Below are positions 34,419-45,599 of a stretch of 64,000 nucleotides of DNA, piece after piece (the first letter of the stretch is position 1; every line of letters begins with the position of its first letter). The position numbers and the translations under genes were made by a program. Under the pieces are notes generated by a model. That model was not told the origin of the DNA, ran no database searches, and saw only the letters and a list, made by a program, of their open reading frames with translations. Source of the DNA: Hermatobates lingyangjiaoensis (taxonomy: Eukaryota > Arthropoda > Insecta > Hemiptera > Hermatobatidae). The stretch is taken from NCBI GenBank assembly GCA_026182355.1, contig JAPFBL010000034.1, forward strand, positions 620,001 through 684,000, written 5' to 3'.

Positions 34419-35140
34419 CTAGAATACCCGTGACCCTTTGTGTCACTCAGAAATTATAACAACAGGTATTGAAATTAATTCACTGAGCATGCTTGACAGG
34501 GATAATTTTAATTTTAATAATAATTTAATAATTTTAATAATGTAAAAGCACGGAAACAGATTCTTAACATTAATCGTATTCTTAACATGATTCAAGATAT
34601 ATACACAGTAAATATATTTACAAAACCTGTAAATTGAAATATTCAATTTATTTACCTAACATAAAATAACATTAATGAAAGGAGTGTGTCTTTATAACAT
34701 TACCTTAGAACAGTCGTATTCTATCTGACAGTTGTGTTGAAGTTTGTTTCTAAAATTATTCATTTTTAACCTCTAATGTAGTGGTTTATTACATATTTGT
34801 TACATTTATTTATAATACATTTTTATTACTGTCATCAGCGAGCACACAAGCCAGTGGGCTACCCTAGCTACATGCCTTTAGTTTATTACGAGTGTTTATA
34901 TTACGCAAATATTAAATAAAAAAATGTTTGTTACATTTATATATAATACATTTGCAGTACTGTCATCGGCGAGCACGCAAGACACTTGCTACCCTGGCTC
35001 CAATTTTCGGAATATAGTGATAATTTTTTTTTATTTAACATTATTCAGGTAATAAGTAATATATATTTAATTTCAGGTGTCTATCTCCACGGAAAATGGA
35101 GAACTAACAAACAAACAAACAAACTCACGAACTTTATATA
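34419..35140 (-). mobile_element. Second Helitron-like element (3' end clear)
   Basis: On the minus strand the 3' end shows a small hairpin (GTGAC..GTCAC, 34431-34447), then GGGTATT and CTAG followed by T, which fits the Helitron 3' rule. Towards 35140 the sequence TATATAAAGTTCGTGAG and (GTTT)n resembles the 5' region of the Helitrons at 8.5-10 kb, but the TC start is not clear. Inside, a segment of about 80 bp is duplicated (34795-34872 and 34925-35002). Confidence 0.5.
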
Positions 35141-36054
35141 AATAATTATAATAATATAAATTTTGAGACATAGCATTTAGATTTGAATTTTGATATCAAG
35201 TCTTCAATAAAATACGCGTCTTCCAGACCTCCAATGATTAAAGTAAAATGTGTTTCTCATACTGGTATTGTGTGTGTGTGTGTGTGTTCAGTAAATCACA
35301 AATTCCAAAGGAGCCAAAGTCACCAAATTACATAAGTAAGTTCCTCTTAACCCAGAGACGGAACTGGAAGCACAGTACCACTATTGCACTTTTTTTAGAA
35401 GATACTTTAAACAAACAATATTTTGTCACATGATTTTGATTCAAATCGCTGCGATCTAGTCCTGTAGTTGAACATTTATATCTTTTTGGTAGGTAGGATC
35501 AGGTGGATTATCCTGATAGATAAGATAAGATAGATGAACTTTTAAAATACTCTCATTATGACATTATGACATACTAGTGCGCACCTAATGCTGATGCAAA
35601 CTGATTGAAATGAGAAACAAAAAACAAAGAAAAATTTTTTTTTGTGAATTAGGTAGGAATTTTCAACGTTTGCGCAGCTTTCTTAGCGATAAGATGCGCA
35701 AACTTTATTCAGTTCTAAACTATGGATGCGGCCAAACATTTGTCCATATATAACCAAATCCAAATATTTGGATGTGTAGAATATATATTTAATTTTTTCA
35801 CATTAAAATCCGATATGTTTCATCCGTTTGAATTTGTTTATATAGATGAAAATAAGAACTAAAAATTAAATAATAGGGATTGTTAGAAATTTCCCTTCCT
35901 TTCACATATCATGCTGATGTATTATGAATGAATTTTTATACATAAATTCATAGATCACTTTTTTTTAAGGGTAGGACTGAGGGTCTGCTAAAAAGATGTA
36001 GATTTTATGATAGTATGATGCTGATTCGCCAAGAGGAAATTGTCTCTTCTTAAT
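35141..36054. other. No gene; (TG)n at 35268-35288
   Basis: A short TG repeat is the only clear feature. No protein-like frame. Confidence 0.4.
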
Positions 36055-36270
36055 GATCTTACATTTTGCTTAACTCAAGTGTATTTAGAGTAGGAATATT
36101 CATCCAGTACTTGACATCGTACAGGCTCGGAACAGAAAGCCTAACCCCTCCGAGGAACGACGTGCTCAGTTTTTATACTCCTGATTGATAATATCAAGGT
36201 CAGAGTGTGAATTAAACCCGGATCGACTAGTCCAGAGACGAGCTCGCAAACCACTGGACTACCCTGGACC
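36055..36270 (-). mobile_element. tRNA-derived SINE, diverged
   Basis: On the minus strand the order is GGGTCCAGGGTAGTCCAGTGG (A box), B-box-like GGGTTTAATTCACAC, the body with ACGTCGTTCCTCGGAGG, CCTGTACGATGTCAAGTACT and a TAAATACACTTGAGTTAAGC end. It is more diverged than the copies near 41 and 62 kb. Confidence 0.65.
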
Positions 36271-36274
36271 CTTT

Positions 36275-37070
36275 TAAATATCTTTATCTATTGGTATCAA
36301 TAATATTCAATTTCATTTAATAGTGTAATTATAATTATTTACCAACTATAGCGATATTTTAACAAAAAAAGTTTGTTAAATTAATCATTACTATTTTTAT
36401 CATTTGTCCTTTCATACCAACCAGGGAGAGCTACTAGAACAGCACAGAAAATTACCAATAACACTATAGACCAATATTCGACAATAGTAGCAATAAGGAG
36501 AGGAAAGGTTTCATTCATGGACTACTGGCGTATTAAAGTTTACAAAAAAGCATTCTCTGTCTACAAAATTTCTACCTTTGGCAAATGAAAGGACAAAAAA
36601 GAGTAAATAAAAATAAAAACATAAATAAAACCAAGCAAAAATTGAAACGAAATAATAATATTAAAGTAATAATTAGTTAATTATAATAACAAAAATTAAT
36701 AGTTATGGTGGTGGCCAGGAATAAAGTGATATTTAAGTTAGCTAACATAAGCCTTAAGCAGTATTCATTGAATGGAAGTAATAACTTGCAAATACAGCTA
36801 TTCGCTATTGATGTTAGATTACAGAAACATTTTAAATAGAGATTATATGATAGCTGTTTTATCGCCAATAGCTGTTTGTTTAGTCGATATGTCTCACCTC
36901 ATTCCAAATTCACATAAAATTCTAAACTCCAATTCCCAAACAATACTCCAATTGTAAACAAGGTTGATACTGTAACGATCAATTGAAGTTAATTTTACCA
37001 TAGCAAAAATTAATCAAGGACATGGGATTAAGTTGTTAACAAAAAAAACACTAACTTAACTAAATCATTA
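36275..37070. other. No feature recognised
   Basis: AT-rich sequence; no supported gene. Confidence 0.4.
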
Positions 37071-37325
37071 GTTGTGCAATCCGTAATTGTGTGGTATTTA
37101 CTCATTCTGAGGTAAAATGGATAAACAATGATCGTCAGCACCACATCCTTTGGTATGTCTTGAATTCTCTTAATTGAATTTTATTATTTCACTCTAATTT
37201 TGTAACTAATTAGATATAATTTGTATTATAGTGTCTTCCTGATAATGAACACAAAGTGTTCGAAACGGGTTGAATAAAACTTTATTTGAGTGGAGACTAG
37301 TTTGTTTATCCATTTTACCTCAGAA
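37071..37325 (+). mobile_element. PLE family B terminus, decayed
   Basis: Begins with the block GTTGTGCAATCCGTAATTGTGTGG, then GGTAAAATGGATAAACA, whose inverted copy is at 37301-37319. A decayed motif lies at about 37234-37272: CTGATAA (G8 changed to A), GAACAC/GTGTTC intact, GAAA, CGGG instead of CGCG. The left arm of the usual inverted pair is mostly missing. Confidence 0.6.
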
Positions 37326-37612
37326 TAACTTAACTAAGTTTTATAATTTGTCCCTAAGTTTAAGATTTCTTTTTTCCTTTCTCTCTCTTTCTCTCTCTGT
37401 CTGCTTAAATCTCTATCTCTCTATAGGGGGTGATAGAGAGAAGAGAGGTAATATTAAAAAACTATAATCCCGTTAAAACTTAATTAAGTTAGTTTTATAA
37501 AACTAAGGATTATATTTGTAATGGGATTAGTTTGTAATTGGTAAATTTACTATTATCTTAACAGTTTTTAGACTTAAATGAAAAAAAAAAACAAAAACGT
37601 TGTGCATTTATA

Positions 37613-37860
37613 TTAGTTTGTTGATTTTACCCAATTGTCTTTACTAAAGTGAATGTTATTCATTGAACTAGTAACTGTACGGATGATGAAAACCCTAGAC
37701 TGAAATGATTTCAGATTGAATTTATTGATGGTTCTGTCACTCGAATTAAAGACTTTCCGAATTCCCTTGTCCTGACTGTCAGTAGCACCAGAGCACGTCA
37801 CCTTCCATAACTCCCTAAGCCTCCCTCTTCTCCCTGGACACTTCAATTCCGCATCTCATC
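37613..37860 (-). other. Open minus-strand segment, not recognised
   Basis: A 77-codon minus-strand frame with mixed composition (CPGRRGRLRELWKVTCSG at its start) and higher GC than its surroundings. I recognise no family. It may be a fragment of a mobile element or a chance frame. Confidence 0.2.
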
Positions 37861-38013
37861 AAAGCAATAGATTTTAATCATTTAAAAATTATTCAACCCG
37901 ACTCTACCACAGTACAAACTATAGCATTCACAACAAATCAGAATAAATAACTATTAAAAAAAACTGACTTTTCTTTAGTATAAACTGTTTACAATCTTGA
38001 AAGAGTAGAGAAA

Positions 38014-38145
38014 GTGGCTTCAACAGAGGAATCTTTACAAACCTTTTACAATCGCTTCCCTAAGTCATATGCTGAGAAATTAGCAAAAATAGCATCTTTA
38101 CGTACGTGGCAAGAGGAATGGAACAATATTTTCCAGCTGATTATA
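38014..38145 (+). pseudogene. Possible LINE C-terminal fragment
   Basis: The start of this frame reads FPKSYAEKLAKIASLRTWQEEWNN. The K..A...A....W..EW pattern resembles the RNase H/C-terminal part of some non-LTR retrotransposons (…WQ..W.. before GRWT). The rest of the frame is AT-rich and not protein-like. The assignment rests on one short motif only. Confidence 0.3.
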
Positions 38146-38299
38146 ACCTTATCCTTTCCCTTCTATTCTTTCTTTTCTCTCTTATTTCACTTAAATTCCA
38201 TTTTTATTATTTCATTTACTCATAGTTTAAACTGGTCCACGCTGGTAAGGTGGCTGCACTGTGTGTCACTTTATATAACTTTCGTTTCTAACTTATAAC

Positions 38300-38873
38300 G
38301 TGTTTCGTTTATAATTTATACTAACTGTCAATTTGTTGGAATTACTGATCTTATTGCATATACAACCTGACTCGGGAGCAAATCCTCGATTATGGACTGC
38401 TAGTAATAACTAATTAGATCTAAAATATACAAAATAAAATTAATAATATGAATAGAAATAACTTATTCCAGAAAGCTAAAACGTTTTGTATTGTCTAAAT
38501 TGTAAATACTAATTTCATAGTAAATACTAATATAGTATGATGGTAAAATAGATACAATAATATGCCCTATAATTGTAATATGCTTGTATGAGCATAGATG
38601 TAAATATGTACGGTACTTATCACTTCATAGGATGGTGATGATCTATTCTCTATAAAATAAAAAATCCTGAAGTTACTGAAGCATATATAATATGTTCTAT
38701 AACCTTGTACATATTAAAAACATTTCAACTTACTTCACAACAAATAAAAGGTTTATATCGTCAAATAAATTTATTATTCAGATTCAATTTTTTTAAATAA
38801 TTTAAAACGGGTTTTGAATAAAAATGTATGAAACAGCTGTCAAAAAAAAAACAAATTTAAAGAAAAGTAATAT
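38300..38873. other. No feature recognised
   Basis: AT-rich sequence; nothing supported. Confidence 0.4.
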
Positions 38874-38930
38874 TGTAGGGTAAAAATCTAATGAAATGGT
38901 CTCCACATATAAAAATTTAATGATATAAAC

Positions 38931-38968
38931 AACGCGTTTCGAACACGTAGTGTTCTTCCTCAGGCATT
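38931..38968 (-). ncRNA. Hammerhead-like motif, family C
   Basis: CTGAGGA, extra A, stem II GAACAC/GTGTTC around TAC, GAAA, CGCG, TT on the minus strand. N7 is G, which the hammerhead core tolerates. Confidence 0.6.
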
Positions 38969-39218
38969 AACTAAAAAATACAATGACACCAGAGAGTTAT
39001 CTATAGTACAAAGTAAATAAGTATAAAAATTAATATAAAATAAAATAAGGCAGAAAGTACGAACCTAAGGATGAGTCCCTCTGAATAAGACTGACTGGTA
39101 ATTCAGAGGCACTCATCCTTAGGTTCGTACTTTCTGCCTTATTTTATTTTATATTAATTTTTATACTTATTTACCTTGTACTATAGATAACTTTCTGGTG
39201 TCATTGTATTTTTTAGTT

Positions 39219-39262
39219 AATGCCTGAGGAGGAACACTACGTGTTCGAAACGCGTTGTTTAT
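39219..39262 (+). ncRNA. Hammerhead-like motif, family C (mate)
   Basis: CTGAGGA at 39224-39230, extra G, stem II at 39232-39246, GAAA at 39247-39250, CGCG, TT. Intact; helix I has only two likely pairs (G-C, U-G). Confidence 0.6.
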
Positions 39263-39370
39263 ATCATTTAATTTTTATATGTGGAGACCATTTCATTAGA
39301 TTTTTACCCTACAATGAGTAAATACCACATAATAACTGATTGCAATACATTAGAAAAGTAATATTATTTC

Positions 39371-39700
39371 GGGGGCCAGATTAGCTCAGTAGCAATGCAG
39401 TTGTCTCTGATCTGGTAGGTCCGAGGTTCGATAGCCCCTGTAGCCCTCGATTCATATAAGTGGGAGGTGAATAAATCTGAGTACGTTGTCCATCGGAGAG
39501 GACTTTTAACTATCGGTCCCAAGCCTTTACGATGTCAGGTACACGTTAAGATCCCTAGTCTACATAAACTTGAGTTAGGCAAAATTTAGTACACCCTGTT
39601 TAGAATCAATTGGCGATGCAATATTCCTTCGAGGAATCAGCATTGAAGGACTGACTTTATCAGTCACTCGCCCACTACAAACAAAAAATTATAGGTCCAA
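39371..39700 (+). mobile_element. tRNA-derived SINE, tail type 2
   Basis: A box GATTAGCTCAGTAG, B box GAGGTTCGATAGCC, then the body (GTGGGAGGTGAATAAATCTG, CGGTCCCAAGCC, ATGTCAGGTAC, TTGAGTTAGGCAAAATTTAG). After TAGAATCAATTGG the sequence continues into a tail with CAGTCACTCGCCCACTAC, related to the tail at 25690-25800. Confidence 0.75.
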
Positions 39701-41188
39701 GCCTTTCTGAAGTTTCCAGAGAGGTTTCATATATACCATAATAATACAATAACTATTAGTGTATTTCAAACCCCGCGTTTGTAGGCCTTTACTCTTCAGT
39801 GCTGTTTTAGAGTCAAAAAATGCTTCTCGTCTGTTAATTCAAACAGATGGAGAAATGAGTAAGCCTGTTTTGGTATTATTTAGCACTCCCAGCTTATTTA
39901 GCCATATCGGTGAAAACAACAACAAAACAGACTGATGCCTTTTTTACGTGAAAGCTCTTTTGCCGCATCTCGGGAGCTACAAGCTCTAGCCTAGGATAGA
40001 GGCAAACTAAAAATCCGAGATACGCCCGAGGTGGACCACGCGGAGGCGAGCTTCTACAACCCTACATCATAAAAAATAAAAACCTTATAACCTTAATAAA
40101 AGTAAAGGAAAAAGTCCTACTAAACAAAAAATATTCTTCTTAATAAAATTTAAAAAGAAGCATATTATATAATAGATTGATTCCGTATTGGAAGTCTTCA
40201 ATTTTGCCTTTAATATTGTTTATTACAGAGTATGATATTAACGAATATGCAACAACGGCTATGTCGTGCTCAGAATTTTCTACTCCCACATTTAAAGTTT
40301 AGAGTGATGATAAATATTGTATTCTCGAATAGTTTAGTACTAACGGTAGGTTGCACTACAACTAAACATCTGACTTGATGAAGTAATTACATGATGTAAT
40401 TTTTTTTGTCATTGGAATTTAAAGTGTTGTAGCTTCAGAAAAGGTAGTGACTGAGGTAGGTAAATGTGGCGTATTCCTTAGTAATATATCTATCTAATAT
40501 GTCTCACGAGGGGAGGCAGAGGGTGAATGAGAAGGGATGAAAGCCGGGTTTGCAACAGGAAAGACAGGGTTAACAGGGAAGGGAGAGCCTTCATTACACG
40601 CTGCTGTATGAGTGTCAACGACCACGTGGAAGGTCTTTGTCATAGTTACCGCCAACTGAATCACGACTAACTCCTGACTGTGTAATAATGTACGCACAAT
40701 ACTACCTTAATATAACCCCATCACTGCTGTTCAAATTAACATCAACACCTTGGTGCGGTCGCCAATTAGCTGCCTTTCTAATCCAATCATAATCAAGAGA
40801 GGTTGTAGGACTTTCACGTTTCACGAAATATCTCCATCAAGATAGCAATTAGGTTACGGTTGAAAACATTTCATCATCACGATGGCTTGCTTAGCTCTTC
40901 TGTATACACTGTTTTATATATAATCATTTTTGTTTTCAATAATAAAGAAATGTATAAATTTCATATTAAACACCAAAAAATCATACAATAAATATGAACA
41001 AAAAATTAAAAATTTTACAGTCATTATTTATGTTAAATTTAATTTAGAAGTGTTCGAAATTTTAAATTTGACACCAATTAAGGTTACTTATATTTTCCTC
41101 CACCTTGGATAAGGCTTTAGAGGTCAAGACTCTGAGATTTGACTAGTTGCCTCCCCAGGACTAATGCTTATATTTCTCCATTTGTCGA
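39701..41188. other. Repeat-related patches, no gene
   Basis: 39760-39850 resembles tail type 2 sequence (AGTGCTGTTTTAGAGTC). 40495-40790 shares TGTCAACGACCACGT and following text with 43520-43660, so it is part of an extended repeat. A GC-richer stretch at 39955-40065 has no recognised function. Confidence 0.4.
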
Positions 41189-41515
41189 GGGGCCTGGTTA
41201 GCTCAATGGTTAATGTACTCGCCTCTGAACTGATAGGACCGGGGTTCGATCCCCACCTGGCCCTCAATTTATTCACGCGGGAGGTGAATAAATCTGAGTA
41301 CGTCGTTCCTGGCAGAAGGATGTTAAACCGTCGGTCCCAAGCCTGTACAATGTCAGGTACTCGTTAAAGATCCCTGCTCTAAATACATTTGAATTATGCA
41401 AAATTTAGGACTCCCAATGTAGAATCAATCTTCATTGTTCGGTATCACAAAGGGCCAATGCTCGGTTCACGTGTGTTCCCTTGTGTAACTGCCACTACAA
41501 CCAACCTTCTCCATT
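41189..41515 (+). mobile_element. tRNA-derived SINE, best-preserved head
   Basis: The head runs GGCCTGGTTAGCTCAATGG, CTCGCCTCTGAACTGATAGG, GGGGTTCGATCCCC, ACCTGGCC. A-box and B-box promoters for RNA polymerase III are intact. The body and tail type 1 follow (ACAAAGGGCCAATGCTCGG, CTGCCACTACAACC). It is not a functional tRNA gene: the anticodon arm is not a proper stem. The 67-codon frame over it is a by-product. Confidence 0.85.
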
Positions 41516-42654
41516 CGTCAAGAACGAAAGTTTGTGTGAGAGCTATCATCCGTAACCAAAAGGTATTAGTAAAATTTATTAAAGATGATACATTAGTTAA
41601 GAGCAAAATTTTAACCTTAAACCTGCCGTATTAACGAAAAACACAGTATCGTTAGATAGGTATTTGAGCAGTTGGGGTAGGTCAAACAGGAATGTACCCT
41701 GCTTGGCCATAACAGGAACTGAACATAAATAAATAGACAAACAAGTGTTCGCTTTAAACAAGAACAGCTGTATGCAATAAAATTATATTATAATTTCAAA
41801 TGTTTGCACATAAACGATTAGTGTAATAAATTGCGTAATCGAAATAAACGTAAAAAAATTCCAAAATTATATTCCCCCTAATAAGAACCGCTAACTTTAA
41901 CTACTCCCCAGAGACGCTACTGTCAACTACTGTTGAGTTTGATGTCAAATTTGATTAATTGACAGAAGAATAAGGTAAAGATTTGTAAATAAACTATTAT
42001 CAGTGTTGTTAAATTATCTGTGTAATAGTACTGTTAGCTGAACTAGAATCAATGGAAGACTGAGGAAGCAAAACGAAAATGAGGTGGCCTTAACTTTTTT
42101 ACACTTACTGTAAACTGAAACCGCAGAACTGCGGTCATGAAACTTGGCTTCAGGGACCGGAAGATCTCTTAACAGACTTTGTTGTTGGTAGGACAACCAC
42201 GAATAACTTTATTTTTCATCAAAGGGACAAAAAAAACTTTGAATTTAGTGACTGAATGAAACAATAATAAATATTTTCTAAACAAATTATTGCAAAATTA
42301 CTAAAGACAAACACAGAAGTAAATGAGATATATACCTTTTTCAAAAAGTTTTTTTAAGTTAATTAACGTGTCATGACATCTTTTGTATGTTAAATAACAA
42401 CAATTGTTATTAGATTATACGCGCTAAAGGCACACAGGCAAATCCACTAATCAGGAACCTCAATACGCGGACGCCAACGTCACGCAGTGTTACCAATATA
42501 AGTGGCAACTACATTCAGTTTTGCTTATCTTCATTACTCCAATGGGTAGCAATATTCAATATGGTTATGACCTTATATGATTATGTTTCATTAGCATTAT
42601 ATACTTTTACATTTTTTTTATGAAAATACGATCCGAAACGGACAAATAAAGTTT

Positions 42655-42870
42655 AACATAGATAAAGAAATATAGAGAAATTAAAAACATACACTTACAG
42701 TCTCTAATATTCGGTTTGAAGCGACCTTAGGAGAGGGAGACCAAGTGCACTGGTAGAGACTCTTGGGTTCGCTGCTTATCTCTCCTGAAGCCGGATGAAA
42801 CCAAAAATTAGAGACTGTAAGTGTGTGTTTTTAATTTCTCTGTTCTTTTATCTATATTGAACTTTATATG
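42655..42870. mobile_element. PLE terminal hairpin, family D (decayed)
   Basis: Inverted arms: AAAAACATACACTTACAGTC, TCTAATATTCGGTTTGAAGC on the left, matched by AATTAGAGACTGTAAGTGTG on the right. The plus-strand motif at 42780-42814 has CTGAAGC instead of CTGAAGA and no GAAA, so it is dead. Confidence 0.55.
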
Positions 42871-43179
42871 ATTTTATTTACTATAATGTCGGAATGGTGA
42901 TCCAAACTGAACACAATACGAGTTCAAAATGGAAGAAGTTGAGGTTGTAAATGTGTTTTTTTACTCTGTTACTCTTCTTTAATTTTGAACTCGTTTTTAA
43001 TGCTTTTATAAATACCAAGTAGTCATTTGTTTTGTTAGTTCGAGCTGACGTGAGCTTGATGAACTGAGTGTCCTGCCCGTTATTTACTATAAGCTGTTAT
43101 GAACTTACAAACTATGCTAGAACTCTTTTAAGTATAGACAAGTGAAGAAAAAACTAGAGATGAAAGTAACTGGACAGGT
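42871..43179. other. Short repeat with family D associated flank
   Basis: 42900-42930 (TGATCCAAACTGAACACAAT) is also found next to family D at 57010. No gene. Confidence 0.35.
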
Positions 43180-43475
43180 GGGGGTCAGGTTAGCTCACTG
43201 GCAACGTGCTTACCTCTAAACTGGTAGATCCGGGGTTCGACACCCACTCGGGCTCTTGATTTATTCACCTGGCAGGAAAATAAATTTGCACACGTCTTCT
43301 CTCGAAGAGGACGTTAAACAGTCGGTCTCGAACCTGTACAATCCATACTCTAATTACACTAGAGTTAGGCAAAATTTAGGACTCACAATGTGGAATCATA
43401 TTTGCGTAGTATTACAAAGGGCTAATGTTTGGGTTATGAATGTTCTTTATGGATTGTCACTGCAAATAACTTAAC
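43180..43475 (+). mobile_element. tRNA-derived SINE, tail type 1
   Basis: A box GGTTAGCTCACTGG and B box GGGGTTCGACACCC are recognisable, then the body with GATTTATTCACCTGG and TCGAAGAGGACGTTAAACAG, and tail type 1 (TTACAAAGGGCTAATG). A portion around the GATGTCAAGTACTCG segment is deleted. Sequence related to 40495-40790 continues to about 43660. Confidence 0.75.
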
Positions 43476-43714
43476 TGGAAAGATAGGGTTTGGTATGCTT
43501 TCAGTATACGCGGCTGTTTCAGAGTCAACGACCACGTCTGGATATAATCACTGCTCACATCTGACAGCACAATAATGTTCGCACAATGCTACCTTGATAT
43601 CAACCTCGTCACTGTTTGTTTAAATTGATAAAATCAACATCATCGACATTATCAACGACCTTTTATAGAACTTCATTTATAGAACTATGCTGAAAAGAAT
43701 AGGTTCTACTATAA

Positions 43715-44162
43715 CAGTGTTTCCCAAACTTTTTCGAGTGACCGTCCCCTTGGGTCCGTAAACCTATAACTCAACACTCTTGAATAATAATAAGATTCCT
43801 AGACTAAATAACCAAATGAGTAACATTTTAAGAATTAAATTAAAAGAATTACTAATCGAATATTTATTTAGAATCCAATAGATGTATTGTTTCATAGCGT
43901 ATTTTTGCAAAATAATTAATACACAATAAAAGAAACTTAGGTGAGAATATACTTTTAACATAAAAATGAATTATCAAAACAATTTTAAGAAACTGTTTCC
44001 TAGAAGTTTACATGTCGTGTTTTCACTTAAATTTAGAAAATTATATTGCATGAACATTTTCAATTTATGGAAATAGAATCCCTGCTCCTTTTTGCATTAC
44101 AGCCCCCCAATACCATAGCACCGCCCCCAGGGGGGCGGTATCGCCCACTTTGGGAAACACTG
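43715..44162. mobile_element. hAT-type MITE with 8-bp duplication
   Basis: The terminal repeat CAGTGTTTCCCAAA occurs at 43715 and in reverse complement at the right end. The flanks TACTATAA and TACTATAG agree in seven of eight bases, as expected for a hAT target duplication. The interior contains an AATTATTA-rich region and a right part of CCGCCCCCAGGGGGGCGG type. Non-coding, 448 bp. Confidence 0.8.
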
Positions 44163-44164
44163 TA

Positions 44165-45180
44165 CTATAGTATGGTACTTACCTTCCATTTTGTTATTAC
44201 TACTTACGATATCATTTCGTAATAAAGAACGCAAAATTCATCACAAGTATGCTAAGATGAAAAAAAAACCTTTAAATGTATTTCTTTAGAATTTGTGCCA
44301 ACAGAAATCGACTTCTGCGTGGGAATTTTTTTTAATTTTAAATCTATAATTAGCAATAGAATGAGAATTAAGATGTCATATTTAGGCTGTCATTGTGTAA
44401 TAAGAATATTAGCTACTTTCTACCATGGCAGATGAATTTATAATTGCCTGGTGATAACTATTTATATAATTTCTTTAATTCACATTATAAGTAAAATTAG
44501 CAATAACTTTATAGCTTGATTTAAAATTGTGATTATCTTTACTGTGATGAACATTTATTGTGATTATATATCGCAAAGATTAATGTACTAAAAAAGAAAA
44601 TATGAGTACCTCAACAGTATTTATAATCTCATTTAGACCACTACTGTTGGAAAATTCTGAGAAAACACGATGGGGTATTTCCAGCTTTCTTGAACAATGT
44701 AAGATATGTTTGCAAACAGTAATACAATAAATCTGCTGAGATATATTGTATATGTTACTTTTTTAATTTTTTAAACTTTGATTATTTTTGAAGAAGTTGT
44801 AAAATTGTTGTATAATGAATTGTGAATAATTTCGAATAAATCTATCTCTACAAACTGTTTATTATTTACGGTAGATACCATCATGGATGGTATCATACAT
44901 ATATATAGCATACTATAATAGCATTAAAGAATAATTCTAGGGGTTCTTTGAAAAGGAATACAGGGCTATGTTCATTCTAGTTACGTTTTTGAGTTTGAGT
45001 GTATGCTCAAGTTAACAAAACTAGTAATACGGGTTGTAAGGAAGGGAACGGCGCTTCTAATTGACCACTGACGCATCCTAGCCTAATATAAGTGTCAATC
45101 AAATCACACTAAAGTGGCTATACACAATGTAAAACGCTCACAGGCACTGGATATCAGAGAGCTGTTGAAGCATTAACATA
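44165..45180. other. No feature recognised
   Basis: AT-rich sequence; if 45182-45273 is an exon, this would be its downstream intron on the minus strand. Confidence 0.35.
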
Positions 45181-45181
45181 C

Positions 45182-45273
45182 CTTGGAAGTCCTGTTCAGT
45201 GTATCCCTGGAGTAGTCTGTGGTCCGCACCTGGATCTTTCGATGCTTCGTCCTCTCTCTCCATTTTCCAAGAT
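45182..45273 (-). CDS. Candidate first coding exon, unknown gene
   Basis: On the minus strand CTGTTTTGTTTTAG precedes 45273, a good acceptor with a pyrimidine tract. The segment ends CTTCCAAG followed by GTATGTTAATG, a good donor. An ATG at 45263-45261 has A at -3 and G at +4, a strong start context, and opens a frame of 27 codons plus one base: MEREDEASKDPGADHRLLQG, then YTEQDFQ. Codons are varied and less AT-rich than the flanks. The peptide is hydrophilic and acidic, without signal sequence. I do not recognise the protein. Further exons were not found in the window. Confidence 0.5.
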
Positions 45274-45485
45274 CTAAAACAAAACAGTTAATCAATGACT
45301 TTATATTTTCACAACTCGCTGACTCCATTCAATGACTTTTAATACTAGCGCAGACCAACAAATTACGATACACAGTTCAGAAATCACTGGTCTGTACGAT
45401 ATAGGATAGATGAAACGCTTGTTACTGACAGCGTAGGCTAGAAAAAAATTATTAATTTTTTTTTTTTGGCTCATCATCTCAAAAT

Positions 45486-45515
45486 CCATTACTTGGTATT
45501 CTTCTAATACCAAGT

Positions 45516-45520
<5 letters not shown>
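45486..45520. repeat. Perfect 15-bp hairpin next to (GA)n
   Basis: CCATTACTTGGTATT and its exact reverse complement are separated by CTTCT. The hairpin ends exactly where the GA run begins. Confidence 0.8.

Positions 45521-45578
<58 letters not shown>
45521..45578. repeat. (AG)n microsatellite, 29 units
   Basis: An uninterrupted AG dinucleotide run of 58 bp. Its minus-strand reading as SLSLSL is an artefact. Confidence 0.95.
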
Positions 45579-45580
<2 letters not shown>

Positions 45581-45599
45581 TTGGTCACGGGTTGAACTC

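Larger units (their letters stand above)
38874..39314. mobile_element. PLE terminal hairpin, family C
   Basis: Near-perfect inverted arms of about 210 bp centred near 39093. Each arm runs ATTGTAGGGTAAAAATCTAA, GGTCTCCACATAT, hammerhead-like motif, ACAATGACACCAGA, then an AT-rich inner part ending in CCTAAGGATGAGT. The block ATGAGTAAATACCACATAAT on the right outside is shared with 58471-58500 and with family B copies. No coding. Confidence 0.8.

Noticed and set aside
41189..41262. Functional tRNA gene
   Set aside because: A and B boxes are present, but the anticodon arm does not form, and the sequence continues into a SINE body found about ten times in the window.
42109..42176. Minus-strand exon candidate reading LLRDLPVPEAKFHDRSS
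   Set aside because: The donor GTAAGT is good, but the acceptor region (ACCAACAACAAAG) has no pyrimidine tract, and its phase would create a stop if joined to the exon at 45182-45273.
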